DNA of 64,000 nucleotides from JAAZBA01 sp964461815. Its GTDB lineage: Bacteria; Bacillota; Clostridia; Oscillospirales; QAMX01. The first letter of the stretch is position 1. The number at the start of each line of letters is the position of its first letter. This document shows, one piece after another, positions 25,771-34,338 of this stretch. The translations under genes and the position numbers were made by a program. The stretch lies in assembly GCA_964461815.1 (NCBI GenBank), contig CAYWVF010000003.1, forward strand, positions 75,598 through 139,597. Reading direction: 5' to 3'. The notes under the pieces are model-generated. The model was not told the origin of the DNA, ran no database searches, and worked only from the letters and a program-made list of their open reading frames with translations.

Positions 25771-26985
25771 TTAACCTTGAGCAATTGTGTATCCGGAACG
25801 CTTCAATGTGTCGAATATCTCCTTAGCATGGTCATCGTCACGAGTTTCAAGCTCTATAGATACGATAACGTGCTTTATTCCGGTATCGCGTGAGAGTCTA
25901 TTATGATTTACCGACATTATATTGGCACCACATTCGGAAATTATAGCAAGTGCATGACCGAGTGCTCCCGGCTTATCCTCCATTATTGTGCTGAAAATGA
26001 GTCTTCGACCTGATTTTATAAGACCCTTTTCAATTACGCGTTCAAGAATATTTACATCTATGTTACCGCCGCTTACGATCGCAACGGTTTTTCCATAGCC
26101 CTTAGAGTTACCATATGATGCGGCGGCAACAGCAACAGCTCCTGCACCCTCGGAAACGAGCTTCATACGTTCAAGCATTTGCAAAATAGTTGCAGCTATT
26201 TCGTCCTCGGTCACAGTGACAATGTCGTCGAGATAATTCTGACAAAGCTCAAATGTCACATCTCCCGGTCTTTTTACAGCAACACCGTCTGCAAGTGACA
26301 CTGCGGAATCTATTTCACAAACCTTGCCGTTATTTCTTGAATATAACATGCTTGCAGCGTCCATAGGCTCTGCACCGATAACTCTGATACCCGGCTTCAA
26401 TGATTTTGTGGCAACAGCGACACCTGCGGCTAAACCGCCTCCGCCTATTGGAACGATGATCGTATCACAGTTATTCAGATCCTCAAGAATTTCGATACCT
26501 ATCGTACCTTGACCGGCAATTACATATGGATCATCAAATGGGTGTATAAAAACAAGATTCTCCTGTTCTGCGATCTCTAAGGCTTTTTTATAGGCTTCAT
26601 CGTATCCACTTCCATACAATACCACTTCTGCACCATATGAGCGTGTTTGAGTTACTTTGTATATCGGAGCTCCTGCCGGCATAACTATTACAGATCTTAT
26701 GCCAAGATTTCTTGATGCGAGAGCTACACCCTGTGCGTGATTTCCGGCAGATGCGGCTATAACACCACGCTGTTTTTCTTCATCAGTCAGAGCAAATATA
26801 CGGTTTGCTGCACCACGTGATTTAAATGAACCGGTCACTTGAAGATTTTCACATTTTATATATAAATTATCGCATCCACCCTTCATTTCATCTGGCGCTA
26901 GAGTAAGAGGCGTTTTTCTTATAAGATCGGACAATGATTGCTTTGCGGTCCAAATCATTCCGAGGTCAACAATGTTGTTTTGCAT
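25771..26985 (-). CDS. ilvA: Threonine ammonia-lyase with C-terminal ACT domain
   Basis: 404 residues. A PLP-dependent fold type II enzyme that deaminates threonine (and serine) to 2-oxobutyrate, feeding isoleucine. PLP lysine is Lys55 in 'TGSFKSRGA', the phosphate-binding glycine loop is 'PIGGGGLAAG', and a single ACT domain occupies about 330-404. The short single-ACT form (about 400 residues) is the type found in Clostridia and in catabolic or unregulated deaminases, against about 510 residues for E. coli IlvA. The reactive enamine product is the substrate of RidA, which is encoded at 40352. Confidence 0.93.
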   Translation of the reverse strand: MQNNIVDLGMIWTAKQSLSDLIRKTPLTLAPDEMKGGCDNLYIKCENLQVTGSFKSRGAANRIFALTDEEKQRGVIAASAGNHAQGVALASRNLGIRSVIVMPAGAPIYKVTQTRSYGAEVVLYGSGYDEAYKKALEIAEQENLVFIHPFDDPYVIAGQGTIGIEILEDLNNCDTIIVPIGGGGLAAGVAVATKSLKPGIRVIGAEPMDAASMLYSRNNGKVCEIDSAVSLADGVAVKRPGDVTFELCQNYLDDIVTVTEDEIAATILQMLERMKLVSEGAGAVAVAAASYGNSKGYGKTVAIVSGGNIDVNILERVIEKGLIKSGRRLIFSTIMEDKPGALGHALAIISECGANIMSVNHNRLSRDTGIKHVIVSIELETRDDDHAKEIFDTLKRSGYTIAQG

Positions 26986-27100
26986 GTATATATTACTCCT
27001 TAATTTTATTTTACAATAGGTATTTTATCACAACATTGCAAAATTTGCAACATTTATTGCAAATTTATCATATATATCAAATATATTGCGGAGGACATAA

Positions 27101-27448
27101 ATGAACGGAAAATATAAGGTCATAAATCTTGAAGAGGGAATGCCTACATCTGATAAAGCGATAAGGCGGCTGACCTTTGAGCTGAATACTGCAAAAAGGT
27201 TCGGATATACGGCAATAAAGCTTATACATGGCTTCGGTTCAAGTGGCACAGGTGGAAAAATAAGAATAGAAGTGCGAAATTATTTACTTAGATTACACAA
27301 TAGAGATGAGATTCAAGCCTTTATAATCGGTGAGCGATTTTCGATATTCGATGAAGATACAAGAATAGCGTTGAATATGTGTGATGAGCTTCGAAATGAC
27401 AAGGACCTCAATAGGCATAATAACGGTATAACGATCGTTATATTGTAA
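27101..27448 (+). CDS. Smr domain protein
   Basis: 115 residues, essentially one Smr domain: 'MPTSDKAIRRLTFELNTAKRFGYTAIKLIHGFGSSGTGGKIR' fits in order the domain's D-L-H-x-like start region, the helix and the 'HGxGxGxLR'-type loop, although the usual Leu-Asp-Leu-His motif at the start is not preserved. Smr domains are nucleases of the MutS2 and ribosome-rescue (SmrB) type. The function of small free-standing copies is not established. Divergent from ilvA and ended by a strong terminator. The start has GCGGAGGAC upstream. Confidence 0.72.
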   Translation: MNGKYKVINLEEGMPTSDKAIRRLTFELNTAKRFGYTAIKLIHGFGSSGTGGKIRIEVRNYLLRLHNRDEIQAFIIGERFSIFDEDTRIALNMCDELRNDKDLNRHNNGITIVIL

Positions 27449-27467
27449 GAGACATGATCTATAATAC

Positions 27468-27506
27468 ACGATCCGAATAGATATCGAGTCTATTCGGATC
27501 GTTTTA
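27468..27506. terminator. Bidirectional terminator between Smr gene and CofE-like gene
   Basis: A 14-bp perfect stem (27468-27481 with 27489-27502), followed by TTTT on the plus strand. The converging minus-strand gene stops at 27510. Confidence 0.88.
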
Positions 27507-27509
27507 TTT

Positions 27510-28718
27510 TTATATAGTATAATTATCAAAGTATCCTTGGATAAATACTATTGGTGTACCCTTGTCACCACTGCCCGATGTAAGATCACAGAGAGATCCG
27601 ATCAAGTCGGTAAGCTGACGAGGTGTAGTACCCTGAGATGCCATATTGCCTACAAGGTCAGCATCTTTATGCTTAATGTAATCTTTTATAGCAGATTTTA
27701 ATGCATCACCTGAAAGCTCTGCGAAGTTGTTATCAGCGAGGTATTTGATTTTTACCTCATTCGGAGTGCCTTCAAGACCTGATGTATAAGCGGGGGACAC
27801 AACAGGATCGGCAAGCTCCCATATTTTGCCTACAGGATCCTTAAATGCACCGTCTCCGTATACCATGACCTCAACAGTAACACCTGTTTTATCCTTTATA
27901 ATTTCCTGAACCTTATTTACAAATGACATACAGTCACGAGGGAAAAGCTTTACACGATCTTCCGTAGCCTTATTTGAACCCAATAGACCGTATTTTTCAT
28001 TGCATCCCGAACCATTTACAGGGGATGTTAAAATATCATCGAGCGAATAAACTTTATCTGCTCCGGCAGCCTTAAGAATACGCTTTGTACGTGCTCTTGT
28101 ATGGATATCACAGCACAGAACATTACTTGTATAGTTTAGGATCGTCTTTGCATTATTTGAAAGAACGATCTCAGCCTCTGCACCACAGTCTTCAATAAGT
28201 TCCTTGTAATATTCGATATAATCAACACCTGTGAAACGATGCTTTATAATGCCAAACATTTCTCTATACTGAGCCTCGGTAAGTATATCGGTATATGGAT
28301 CGATTCCACGCTCATCGAGTCTTTCTATATCGATAAGATGATTTCCGACTTCATCGGACGGATAACTGAGCATGAGAACTATTTTCTTTGCTCCCTTTGC
28401 AATACCTCGTAAGCAAATAGCAAATCTATTACGGCTTAAGATCGGAAATATAACGCCTAAGATATCAACTCTTTCGCTTGCATCGCCGTTGTACTTCTGT
28501 TTTATATCTTGAGCAATATCGTCTACATTTGCATAATTGCCCTGTGCTCTTGCAACGACCGCCTCGGTAACTGCTATAACGTCACGTTCATGAAGCTCAA
28601 ATTTCTCTGCTGCTGCTGCATTTAGAACAGAATCTGCAACGATACGTTCAAGCTCATCACCTTGACGGATGATAGGCGCTCTTATTCCTCTTACTACTGT
28701 GCCAACAGTTCTTTCCAT
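27510..28718 (-). CDS. Coenzyme F420-0:L-glutamate ligase family protein (CofE-like)
   Basis: 402 residues, with the F420_ligase (CofE) fold over most of its length: 'GTVVRGIRAPIIRQGDEL', 'ERDVIAVTEAVVARAQGNY' and the C-terminal 'IVFIQGYFDNYTI' segment. True CofE adds glutamates to coenzyme F420. It is about 250 residues long, and F420 is not expected in these Clostridia, so this longer relative probably acts on another substrate. No F420 or folate partner gene is adjacent. It is transcribed divergently from the sigma-F operon. Confidence 0.8.
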   Translation of the reverse strand: MERTVGTVVRGIRAPIIRQGDELERIVADSVLNAAAAEKFELHERDVIAVTEAVVARAQGNYANVDDIAQDIKQKYNGDASERVDILGVIFPILSRNRFAICLRGIAKGAKKIVLMLSYPSDEVGNHLIDIERLDERGIDPYTDILTEAQYREMFGIIKHRFTGVDYIEYYKELIEDCGAEAEIVLSNNAKTILNYTSNVLCCDIHTRARTKRILKAAGADKVYSLDDILTSPVNGSGCNEKYGLLGSNKATEDRVKLFPRDCMSFVNKVQEIIKDKTGVTVEVMVYGDGAFKDPVGKIWELADPVVSPAYTSGLEGTPNEVKIKYLADNNFAELSGDALKSAIKDYIKHKDADLVGNMASQGTTPRQLTDLIGSLCDLTSGSGDKGTPIVFIQGYFDNYTI

Positions 28719-28900
28719 ATAAGTACTCCTTACTTGTCCAAGTTTATATATATATTATACATTAATATCGCAGCTAAGTAAATAGCTTTTGAAATTTTTA
28801 TAACTGATAGTAAAAATACGCATAATGCGCCAAATTTTGCATATAATATATTTTAAAATATTATTATATTAATAATCGATAAATGAAAGGGGAAAAGCTT

Positions 28901-29203
28901 ATGGATGATTATAAAATTGATAATACCGATGCAATAGTATATTTACGCGGAGAAATAGACCATCATACCGTGAAAAAGATGATGGAGCTCATAGATAAGG
29001 TGGTGGAATTATACATTCCAAAGAGTCTGACTCTGGATTTCGCAGAGTTGACTTTTATGGATAGCTCCGGGATAGCACTGATACTTAAAAGTTTGCGTAG
29101 AATGGAAATGTTAAACGGAAGGATCACTATCAAAAATGTTAAATGTCAGCCATCAAAGGTAATAAATGCATCGGGAATAGCACGGCTTGTTACAATAGAA
29201 TAA
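28901..29203 (+). CDS. spoIIAA: Anti-sigma-F factor antagonist
   Basis: 100 residues, a STAS domain. The phosphorylated serine lies in 'FMDSSGIAL' (Ser55/Ser56). It is dephosphorylated by SpoIIE in the forespore and then releases sigma-F from SpoIIAB. I place the start at 28901 because AAAGGGG (28886-28892) sits correctly before it; an upstream in-frame ATG at 28883 would put that site inside the gene. It is the first gene of the tricistronic spoIIA operon, a marker of endospore formers. No convincing sigma-H promoter is visible upstream. Confidence 0.93.
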   Translation: MDDYKIDNTDAIVYLRGEIDHHTVKKMMELIDKVVELYIPKSLTLDFAELTFMDSSGIALILKSLRRMEMLNGRITIKNVKCQPSKVINASGIARLVTIE

Positions 29204-29225
29204 AACGTAAGAAGGGAAATGCAAA

Positions 29226-29660
29226 ATGAAAAGTAACTATATAAAAATAGATATTCCATCAAGCTCAATAAATGAAGGCTTTGCAAGAGCTGCTGTAGGC
29301 GCATTTGCAGCCAGGCTTGATCCTAATCTGGAAGAACTTAACGATATAAAAACATCTGTCAGCGAAGCGGTCACAAATTGTATTGTACATGCATATCCGG
29401 AGCAAGTAGGAATAATACATATCATAGCCAAAATACGAGATGAATCCACAATAGAAATAGCCGTAAAAGATAAAGGCGTTGGCATAGCCGATATAGAAAA
29501 AGCCAGAGAGCCTATGTATACTACAGGAGGCGATGACAGATCCGGTATGGGATTTACGGTAATGGAAAGCTTTATGGATAGCGTAAAGGTGCGATCAAAG
29601 CCCGGATCGGGAACAACAGTCACTATGCTGAAAAGGATACGCAGAAGGGGTATCAGGTGA
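29226..29660 (+). CDS. spoIIAB: Anti-sigma-F factor / serine kinase
   Basis: 144 residues with a GHKL ATPase fold: N box 'SEAVTNCIVHAYPE', G1 box 'VKDKGVGIADIEKA' and ATP lid 'TTGGDDRSGMGFTVMESFMD'. It binds and inhibits sigma-F and phosphorylates SpoIIAA. Its stop overlaps the GTG start of sigF, so the two are translationally coupled, as in other spore formers. Confidence 0.96.
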   Translation: MKSNYIKIDIPSSSINEGFARAAVGAFAARLDPNLEELNDIKTSVSEAVTNCIVHAYPEQVGIIHIIAKIRDESTIEIAVKDKGVGIADIEKAREPMYTTGGDDRSGMGFTVMESFMDSVKVRSKPGSGTTVTMLKRIRRRGIR

Positions 29661-30370
29661 ACGATGCTTTGAAAACAAGTGAATTGATATCACAGGCACA
29701 AAAAGGTGATAAGGATGCTTGTGAAAAGTTGATTTTAGATAACTCCGGTCTTGTGTGGAGCATAGTAAGGCGCTTTCTCGGACGTGGGATAGATGCAGAT
29801 GATCTGTACCAACTGGGCTGTGTGGGCTTCATAAAGGCTGTGCATGGCTTTGATGAGTCATACGGAACACAGTTTTCTACATATGCAGTTCCCAAAATAG
29901 CAGGTGAGATAAAGCGATATCTGAGAGATGATGGTCCGATAAAAATAAGCCGAGGAATAAAGGATATGTCTTTTAAATTATCATCGGCAAGAAGAGATCT
30001 TATGAACACGCTCGGACGTGAACCGCTCTTGTCGGAATTATCGGAGGCTACAGGCTTCACAGCAGAGGAAATCGCGGTGTGTGAATGTGCAGCATATTCC
30101 GTAGAATCATTGCAAAAAACTACCGGAGAGGATGGACTGACATTGGAAAGCACACTGAGCACAGATGGAATAGAGGACAATGTAGTGGAACGCGTAGCAC
30201 TGAGACAAGCCGTAGTGAAGCTTCCCGAAAGGGAACGCTCTGTAATATTCCTGCGATTTTTTAAGGGCTTGACACAAGATCGTGTAGCAAAAGTTTTAAA
30301 CGTGTCACAGGTTCAGGTGTCAAGGATCGAACGTAAGGCGCTGGGATTGCTGCGAGAAAGGATAGGATAA
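29657..30370 (+). CDS. sigF: RNA polymerase sigma-F factor, forespore-specific
   Basis: 237 residues. Sigma-70 region 2 ('GCVGFIKAVHGFDESYGTQF', 'YAVPKIAGEIKRYLRDDG'), region 3 and region 4 helix-turn-helix ('LTQDRVAKVLNVSQVQVSRIERKAL') are intact. It directs the first forespore-specific transcription in sporulation. The start is GTG at 29657 inside the spoIIAB stop (GTGA overlap). No spoVA genes follow; a minus-strand acetyltransferase faces it after 7 bases. Confidence 0.96.
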   Translation: MNDALKTSELISQAQKGDKDACEKLILDNSGLVWSIVRRFLGRGIDADDLYQLGCVGFIKAVHGFDESYGTQFSTYAVPKIAGEIKRYLRDDGPIKISRGIKDMSFKLSSARRDLMNTLGREPLLSELSEATGFTAEEIAVCECAAYSVESLQKTTGEDGLTLESTLSTDGIEDNVVERVALRQAVVKLPERERSVIFLRFFKGLTQDRVAKVLNVSQVQVSRIERKALGLLRERIG

Positions 30371-30377
30371 TAAGATA

Positions 30378-30974
30378 TTATTTATTTCTGGCAGCTATTT
30401 TTTCGTTGATCATTGCCCATGCCTTAGGATTCATCTCATCATAATCGGTTGGATACCAATTGTGCGGCTTTTCGCCGAGATAAGCTTCAAATCCAAATTT
30501 ATAATAAATATTTATAGCTTTATAGCTCCATGTTTGAGTTACGAGATATATTGGGTCGGAAAAGTTGTTTTCATGATAAGCATCCATTATCCTTGTGATA
30601 AGTGCTTTTGCCAATCCTAATCCATGGAAAGCTTTATCTACAGCCACCCAGTGGACTCTCGGAAGCTCACGGTCAAACGCATCGCCATGCCATAAAGATG
30701 CTATGCCGACTATTTCTCCGTTTGGAGCTTTTATAAAGAAACATGTTTTGTTGAGTATATTTTCTGGTTCATTGAACTCACTTTTAAAGCATTTAACGGC
30801 ACTTCCAATATCAGAGAATTGATCCAACTCATATTCAATACGAGCCCATTCATATTCCAAACCATCAGAGTAGCCTACAAATTCAAAACCCTCGGGCAGC
30901 TCGTAACGGGGATAGTCTGATGTATTGTGTTTTATCATGAGAACGGAATAAAAAGGGATTGACTTATCCAGCAT
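30378..30974 (-). CDS. GNAT family N-acetyltransferase
   Basis: 198 residues. The acetyl-CoA site of the GNAT fold is seen as 'HWVAVDKAFHGLGLAKALI' (the R/Q-x-x-G-x-G/A loop, with Gly-Leu-Gly-Leu-Ala), then 'LVTQTWSYKAINIYYKFGFEAYLG'. The substrate is unknown. A start at 30974 is preferred over one 60 bases upstream because AAAGGAG (30983-30989 on the plus coordinates) is optimally spaced. It lies tail to tail with sigF without a terminator I can see between them. Confidence 0.87.
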   Translation of the reverse strand: MLDKSIPFYSVLMIKHNTSDYPRYELPEGFEFVGYSDGLEYEWARIEYELDQFSDIGSAVKCFKSEFNEPENILNKTCFFIKAPNGEIVGIASLWHGDAFDRELPRVHWVAVDKAFHGLGLAKALITRIMDAYHENNFSDPIYLVTQTWSYKAINIYYKFGFEAYLGEKPHNWYPTDYDEMNPKAWAMINEKIAARNK

Positions 30975-31087
30975 AAGATATACTCCTTTATTATCAAGAA
31001 CAGAAACTGCACTCCATAAGACCTTGTGTATCATACGACATGTTGTATTACGGAGTGCAGTTAATCACTGATATTTACAATATATAA

Positions 31088-32011
31088 TTACTTGATCATG
31101 CTTGCAACTTCATCAGCGAAGTTGTCTTCACGCTTTGCAAGTCCTTCGCCCTTTTCGTAGCGAACATACTTAACGACTTCGATAGAGCCGCCGAGCTCCT
31201 TTGCAACAGCTGCAACGTGCTGCTTAACGGAGATCTTATTTTCCTTAACATATGCCTGCTCTATGAGACAATTCTCGGAGTAGAACTTACCTATACGACC
31301 CATAACGATCTTCTCTGCAACCTTTTCAGGCTTGCCTTCTTCGATCGTCTGAGCAAGAAGTATAGCTTTTTCTTTCTCTACAACTTCTGCCGGAACATCT
31401 TCCTTATTGAGCCACTGCGGATTCATAGCAGCGATCTGCATAGCAATGTCCTTACCAAGCTCGTTAACTGTAGCGTTGCTTTCAAGACCTTCGGAAACCT
31501 TAAGTGTTACGAGAACACCGATCTTACCGCCCATGTGAATGTAAGCAACATTAACGATACCTGCGTCAGCATCAACACGCTCAAAACGACGGATCTTGAT
31601 ATTCTCGCCGATTGTGAGTATCTTCTCCTGAAGCATACCTGCAACTGTGAGCTCGCTGTCAAGATAATTCAGAGCGAGGAGAGCATCAACGTCAGCAGGC
31701 TTGTTCTTGAGAATAATTGTATTTAAGTCAGCAACAAACTGACGGAAAGATTCGTTCTTACCAACGAAGTCTGTTTCGGAGTTAACTTCGATGATGGAAG
31801 CTCCGCATGTAGCACAAACAGCAGCATCAACGATACCTTCAGCAGCTATACGGCTAGCTTTCTTTGTAGCAGCAGCAAGTCCTTTTTCACGAAGAAACTC
31901 AACAGCCTTATCAAAATCACCGTTAGATTCTGTAAGAGCTTTTTTACAATCCATCATTCCAACGCCTGTCATTTCACGAAGGCGTGCAACATCTTTAGCT
32001 GAAAATGCCAT
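31088..32011 (-). CDS. tsf: Elongation factor Ts
   Basis: 307 residues, guanine-nucleotide exchange factor that regenerates EF-Tu-GTP. The UBA-like N-terminus 'VARLREMTGVGMMDCKKALTESNGDFDKAVEFLREKG' and the 'IGGKIGVLV'-type core are standard. An ATG six bases upstream of the chosen start leaves only one base to the Shine-Dalgarno (AAGGAGA, 32019-32025), so I take the ATG at 32011. It is co-transcribed with rpsB, the nearly universal rpsB-tsf order. Confidence 0.97.
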   Translation of the reverse strand: MAFSAKDVARLREMTGVGMMDCKKALTESNGDFDKAVEFLREKGLAAATKKASRIAAEGIVDAAVCATCGASIIEVNSETDFVGKNESFRQFVADLNTIILKNKPADVDALLALNYLDSELTVAGMLQEKILTIGENIKIRRFERVDADAGIVNVAYIHMGGKIGVLVTLKVSEGLESNATVNELGKDIAMQIAAMNPQWLNKEDVPAEVVEKEKAILLAQTIEEGKPEKVAEKIVMGRIGKFYSENCLIEQAYVKENKISVKQHVAAVAKELGGSIEVVKYVRYEKGEGLAKREDNFADEVASMIK

Positions 32012-32038
32012 AATCATTTCTCCTTATATTATTGATAA

Positions 32039-32776
32039 TTATTCGGCCTGCGATTCTGCAGATTCTTCGCTCTCTGCAACAGCCTCGATCTGCTCACCCT
32101 GTCTGCCTTCGATAACAGCATTAGCCATTGTCTGGGAAATGAGCTTTATAGCGCGGATAGCGTCATCATTTCCGGGAATAACGTAGTCAACTTCGTCAGG
32201 ATCGCAGTTTGTATCAACTATAGCAACTACCGGGATACCGAGTTTGCGTGCTTCTGCGATAGCATTTCTTTCCTTGCGCGGGTCAACGATAAATAAAGCA
32301 CCCGGAAGTCTCTTCATTTCAACAACACCACCGAGATACTTTTCGAGCTTCTCGATTTCGCCGTTCAGCTTAATAACTTCCTTCTTGGGGAGAAGATCAA
32401 ATGTACCGTCTGTGGACATTTTCTTGAGCTGGTTGAGACGCTCAACTCTGCGACGCATTGTCTTGAAGTTTGTGAGCATACCGCCGAGCCATCTTGCGTT
32501 TACAAAATACATACCGACTCTTTCAGCTTCTTCACGGATAGCATCCTGAGCCTGCTTCTTTGTGCCTACAAAGAGAAGGGAATCGCCTGCAGCAGCCATA
32601 TCACGAACGAAGAAATAAGCTTCTTCGAGCTTCTTGACTGTTTTCTGAAGGTCGATAATGTAGATACCGTTACGCTCTGTATAGATATACTGAGCCATCT
32701 TCGGGTTCCATCTGCGTGTCTGGTGGCCAAAGTGTACGCCGGCTTCCAGAAGCTGTTTCATTGAGATTACTGACAT
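32039..32776 (-). CDS. rpsB: 30S ribosomal protein S2
   Basis: 245 residues, primary assembly protein of the small subunit. 'MKQLLEAGVHFGHQTRRWNPKM' at the start and 'AIVDTNCDPDEVDYVIPGNDDAIRAI' in the C-terminal part are diagnostic. It is the first gene of the rpsB-tsf operon and has an AAAGGAGG ribosome binding site. It is preceded by a structured leader that may bind S2. Confidence 0.98.
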   Translation of the reverse strand: MSVISMKQLLEAGVHFGHQTRRWNPKMAQYIYTERNGIYIIDLQKTVKKLEEAYFFVRDMAAAGDSLLFVGTKKQAQDAIREEAERVGMYFVNARWLGGMLTNFKTMRRRVERLNQLKKMSTDGTFDLLPKKEVIKLNGEIEKLEKYLGGVVEMKRLPGALFIVDPRKERNAIAEARKLGIPVVAIVDTNCDPDEVDYVIPGNDDAIRAIKLISQTMANAVIEGRQGEQIEAVAESEESAESQAE

Positions 32777-32804
32777 TTTTATATCCTCCTTTTGGTTATA
32801 CCTC

Positions 32805-32865
32805 CATAGTGCAAAAATGCTGAAAAGACCGATTCCGGCACCAAAAAAGCATATAGAGCACTATG
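32805..32865 (-). promoter_or_regulatory. Structured rpsB mRNA leader, candidate S2 autoregulatory element
   Basis: On the minus strand CATAGTGC and GCACTATG (plus coordinates 32858-32865 and 32805-32812) close a stem enclosing an ATGC/GCAT pair and an inner CCG-GAAT-CGG hairpin. The right arm reaches the vicinity of the rpsB Shine-Dalgarno region, so protein binding could block translation. S2 leaders of this sort are known in other bacteria; assignment here is by position only. Confidence 0.45.
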
Positions 32866-32885
32866 TGCGTATTTCATACTTTGAT

Positions 32886-32914
32886 AGTATAACACATTTC
32901 TTCTTATATGGCAA
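32886..32914 (-). promoter_or_regulatory. Promoter of rpsB-tsf
   Basis: On the minus strand TTGCCA (32909-32914), 17-base spacer, TATACT (32886-32891). Confidence 0.85.
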
Positions 32915-32980
32915 GAAAAATTTTTACAAATCTAAAAAAATTACAGCCTTTTTCTTGCACTATTTTTTACAATATTTTTA

Positions 32981-33009
32981 TTGACATACAATATGTGGTT
33001 TGATATAAT
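32981..33009 (+). promoter_or_regulatory. Promoter of the sodium-pump riboswitch transcript
   Basis: TTGACA at 32981-32986, 17-base spacer, TATAAT at 33004-33009. The predicted start, near 33016, is immediately before the aptamer. Confidence 0.9.
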
Positions 33010-33015
33010 GTGATA

Positions 33016-33126
33016 TAAGGGAAAAGGGAGTAGCGGCAGCCTCTGATCATGTTCAAGGCTGTAGTATTCGCGTCATGACGGCTTATCTAACTGGCCCGCG
33101 TCTACTTTAAACTGCAAGACTTTTAT
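33016..33126 (+). promoter_or_regulatory. yybP-ykoY-type (manganese-family) riboswitch aptamer
   Basis: The 5' core AAAAGGGAGTAGC (33023-33035) and 3' core GCAAGACTTTT (33114-33124) match the family's 'AAAGGGGAGUAGC ... GCAAGACCUUU', with AAAAG pairing CTTTT to form P1. The middle contains CGTCATGACGGC and 'GGCCCGCGTC', resembling the second conserved loop. Its 3' strand is also the left arm of a terminator, so ligand binding would prevent termination (an ON switch), as known for this class. The known ligand is Mn2+. The downstream gene is a sodium pump subunit rather than a manganese exporter. Confidence 0.72.
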
Positions 33127-33173
33127 TGTTCTATATTAAGTTATCGGAAAGAGCAATAGGAGTCTTATTTTTA
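33116..33173 (+). terminator. Riboswitch expression-platform terminator
   Basis: AAGACTTTTATTGTTCT (33116-33132) pairs with AGAGCAATAGGAGTCTT (33150-33166), followed by ATTTTTAT. The left arm overlaps the aptamer's P1 3' strand. Confidence 0.82.
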
Positions 33174-33210
33174 TATATAATACATTATAAACAAAAGATG
33201 GAGGATATTT

Positions 33211-34320
33211 ATGGAAAATCTATTCAGCAACGTGCTTAACATTACGTGGCAGTCGATCGTAATGTGGGTGATTGGCGGAGTGCTGATCTATCTGGCGATC
33301 AAAAAGGATATGGAGCCGACATTACTTCTGCCAATGGGATTTGGCGCGATACTTGTAAACCTTCCTATGTCAGGTGCATTGACACAAGGTGACGAGCAGG
33401 GCATTATCGATATACTGTTTAATGCCGGTATTGCCAATGAGCTGTTCCCGTTGCTTTTATTTATAGGTATAGGAGCTATGATAGACTTCGGTCCGCTGCT
33501 CTCAAATCCGAAAATGCTTCTTTTCGGTGCAGCTGCCCAGTTTGGTATTTTCTTCACGCTCAGCCTTGCTACGCTTTTCGGCTTTGATCTGAAGGATGCG
33601 GCATCTGTTGCTATAATCGGTGCAGCCGATGGTCCTACATCTATATTTGTCGCAAATTATTTTGGATCAAAATATCTCGGAGCGATCACAGTTGCGGCAT
33701 ATTCATATATGGCGCTTGTTCCTATTATTCAGCCTCCGATAATCAGACTTATTACAACAAAGAAAGAACGTCTTATACGTATGCCGTATAATCCGGTAGG
33801 CGTATCAAAGACAACAAAAATACTTTTCCCGATCGTTATTACTGTTATTGCAGGTATCGTTGCTCCGAAGAGCGTTGCTCTTATTGGTTTCCTTATGTTC
33901 GGTAATCTTATTCGTGAATGCGGCGTCCTTAATCTCTTGTCCGAAAGTGCGCAGAAAGAGTTGGCAAATCTTGTAACATTGCTTCTTGGCATTACGATTT
34001 CCGCACGTATGGCAGCATCCGAATTCCTTACAGTAGAAACATTGCTGATCCTTGCACTTGGCTTGTTCGCATTTATTTTTGATACTGTCGGCGGTGTAAT
34101 GTTTGCAAAGCTTATGAATCTCTTCTCGAAAAAGAAGGTAAATCCGATGGTAGGTGCTGCCGGTATATCTGCGTTCCCGATGTCGGCAAGAGTTATTCAT
34201 AAAATGGGACTTAAGGAAGATCCGCAGAACTTCCTGCTCATGCACTCAATAGGTGCGAACGTATCCGGTCAGATAGCCTCGGTTATAGCGGGCGGATTGA
34301 TCTTAAATCTTATAAAGTAA
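33211..34320 (+). CDS. Sodium-translocating decarboxylase beta subunit (OadB/GcdB/MmdB family)
   Basis: 369 residues with about nine to ten membrane segments. In known pumps this subunit decarboxylates carboxybiotin and exports Na+. The conserved Na+-site segment 'IIGAADGPTSIFVANYFG' (Asp140) and the C-terminal 'GAAGISAFPMSARVIHKMG' and 'GANVSGQIASVIAGG' are clear. The next gene encodes a 46-residue OadG-like protein. No alpha (carboxyltransferase) or biotin carrier gene lies nearby, so the partner decarboxylase must be elsewhere or the pair acts alone as a transporter. A riboswitch controls the gene. It has a GATGGAGGAT ribosome binding site. Confidence 0.92.
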   Translation: MENLFSNVLNITWQSIVMWVIGGVLIYLAIKKDMEPTLLLPMGFGAILVNLPMSGALTQGDEQGIIDILFNAGIANELFPLLLFIGIGAMIDFGPLLSNPKMLLFGAAAQFGIFFTLSLATLFGFDLKDAASVAIIGAADGPTSIFVANYFGSKYLGAITVAAYSYMALVPIIQPPIIRLITTKKERLIRMPYNPVGVSKTTKILFPIVITVIAGIVAPKSVALIGFLMFGNLIRECGVLNLLSESAQKELANLVTLLLGITISARMAASEFLTVETLLILALGLFAFIFDTVGGVMFAKLMNLFSKKKVNPMVGAAGISAFPMSARVIHKMGLKEDPQNFLLMHSIGANVSGQIASVIAGGLILNLIK

Positions 34321-34338
34321 GAAAGGCGGTAACTGTTA

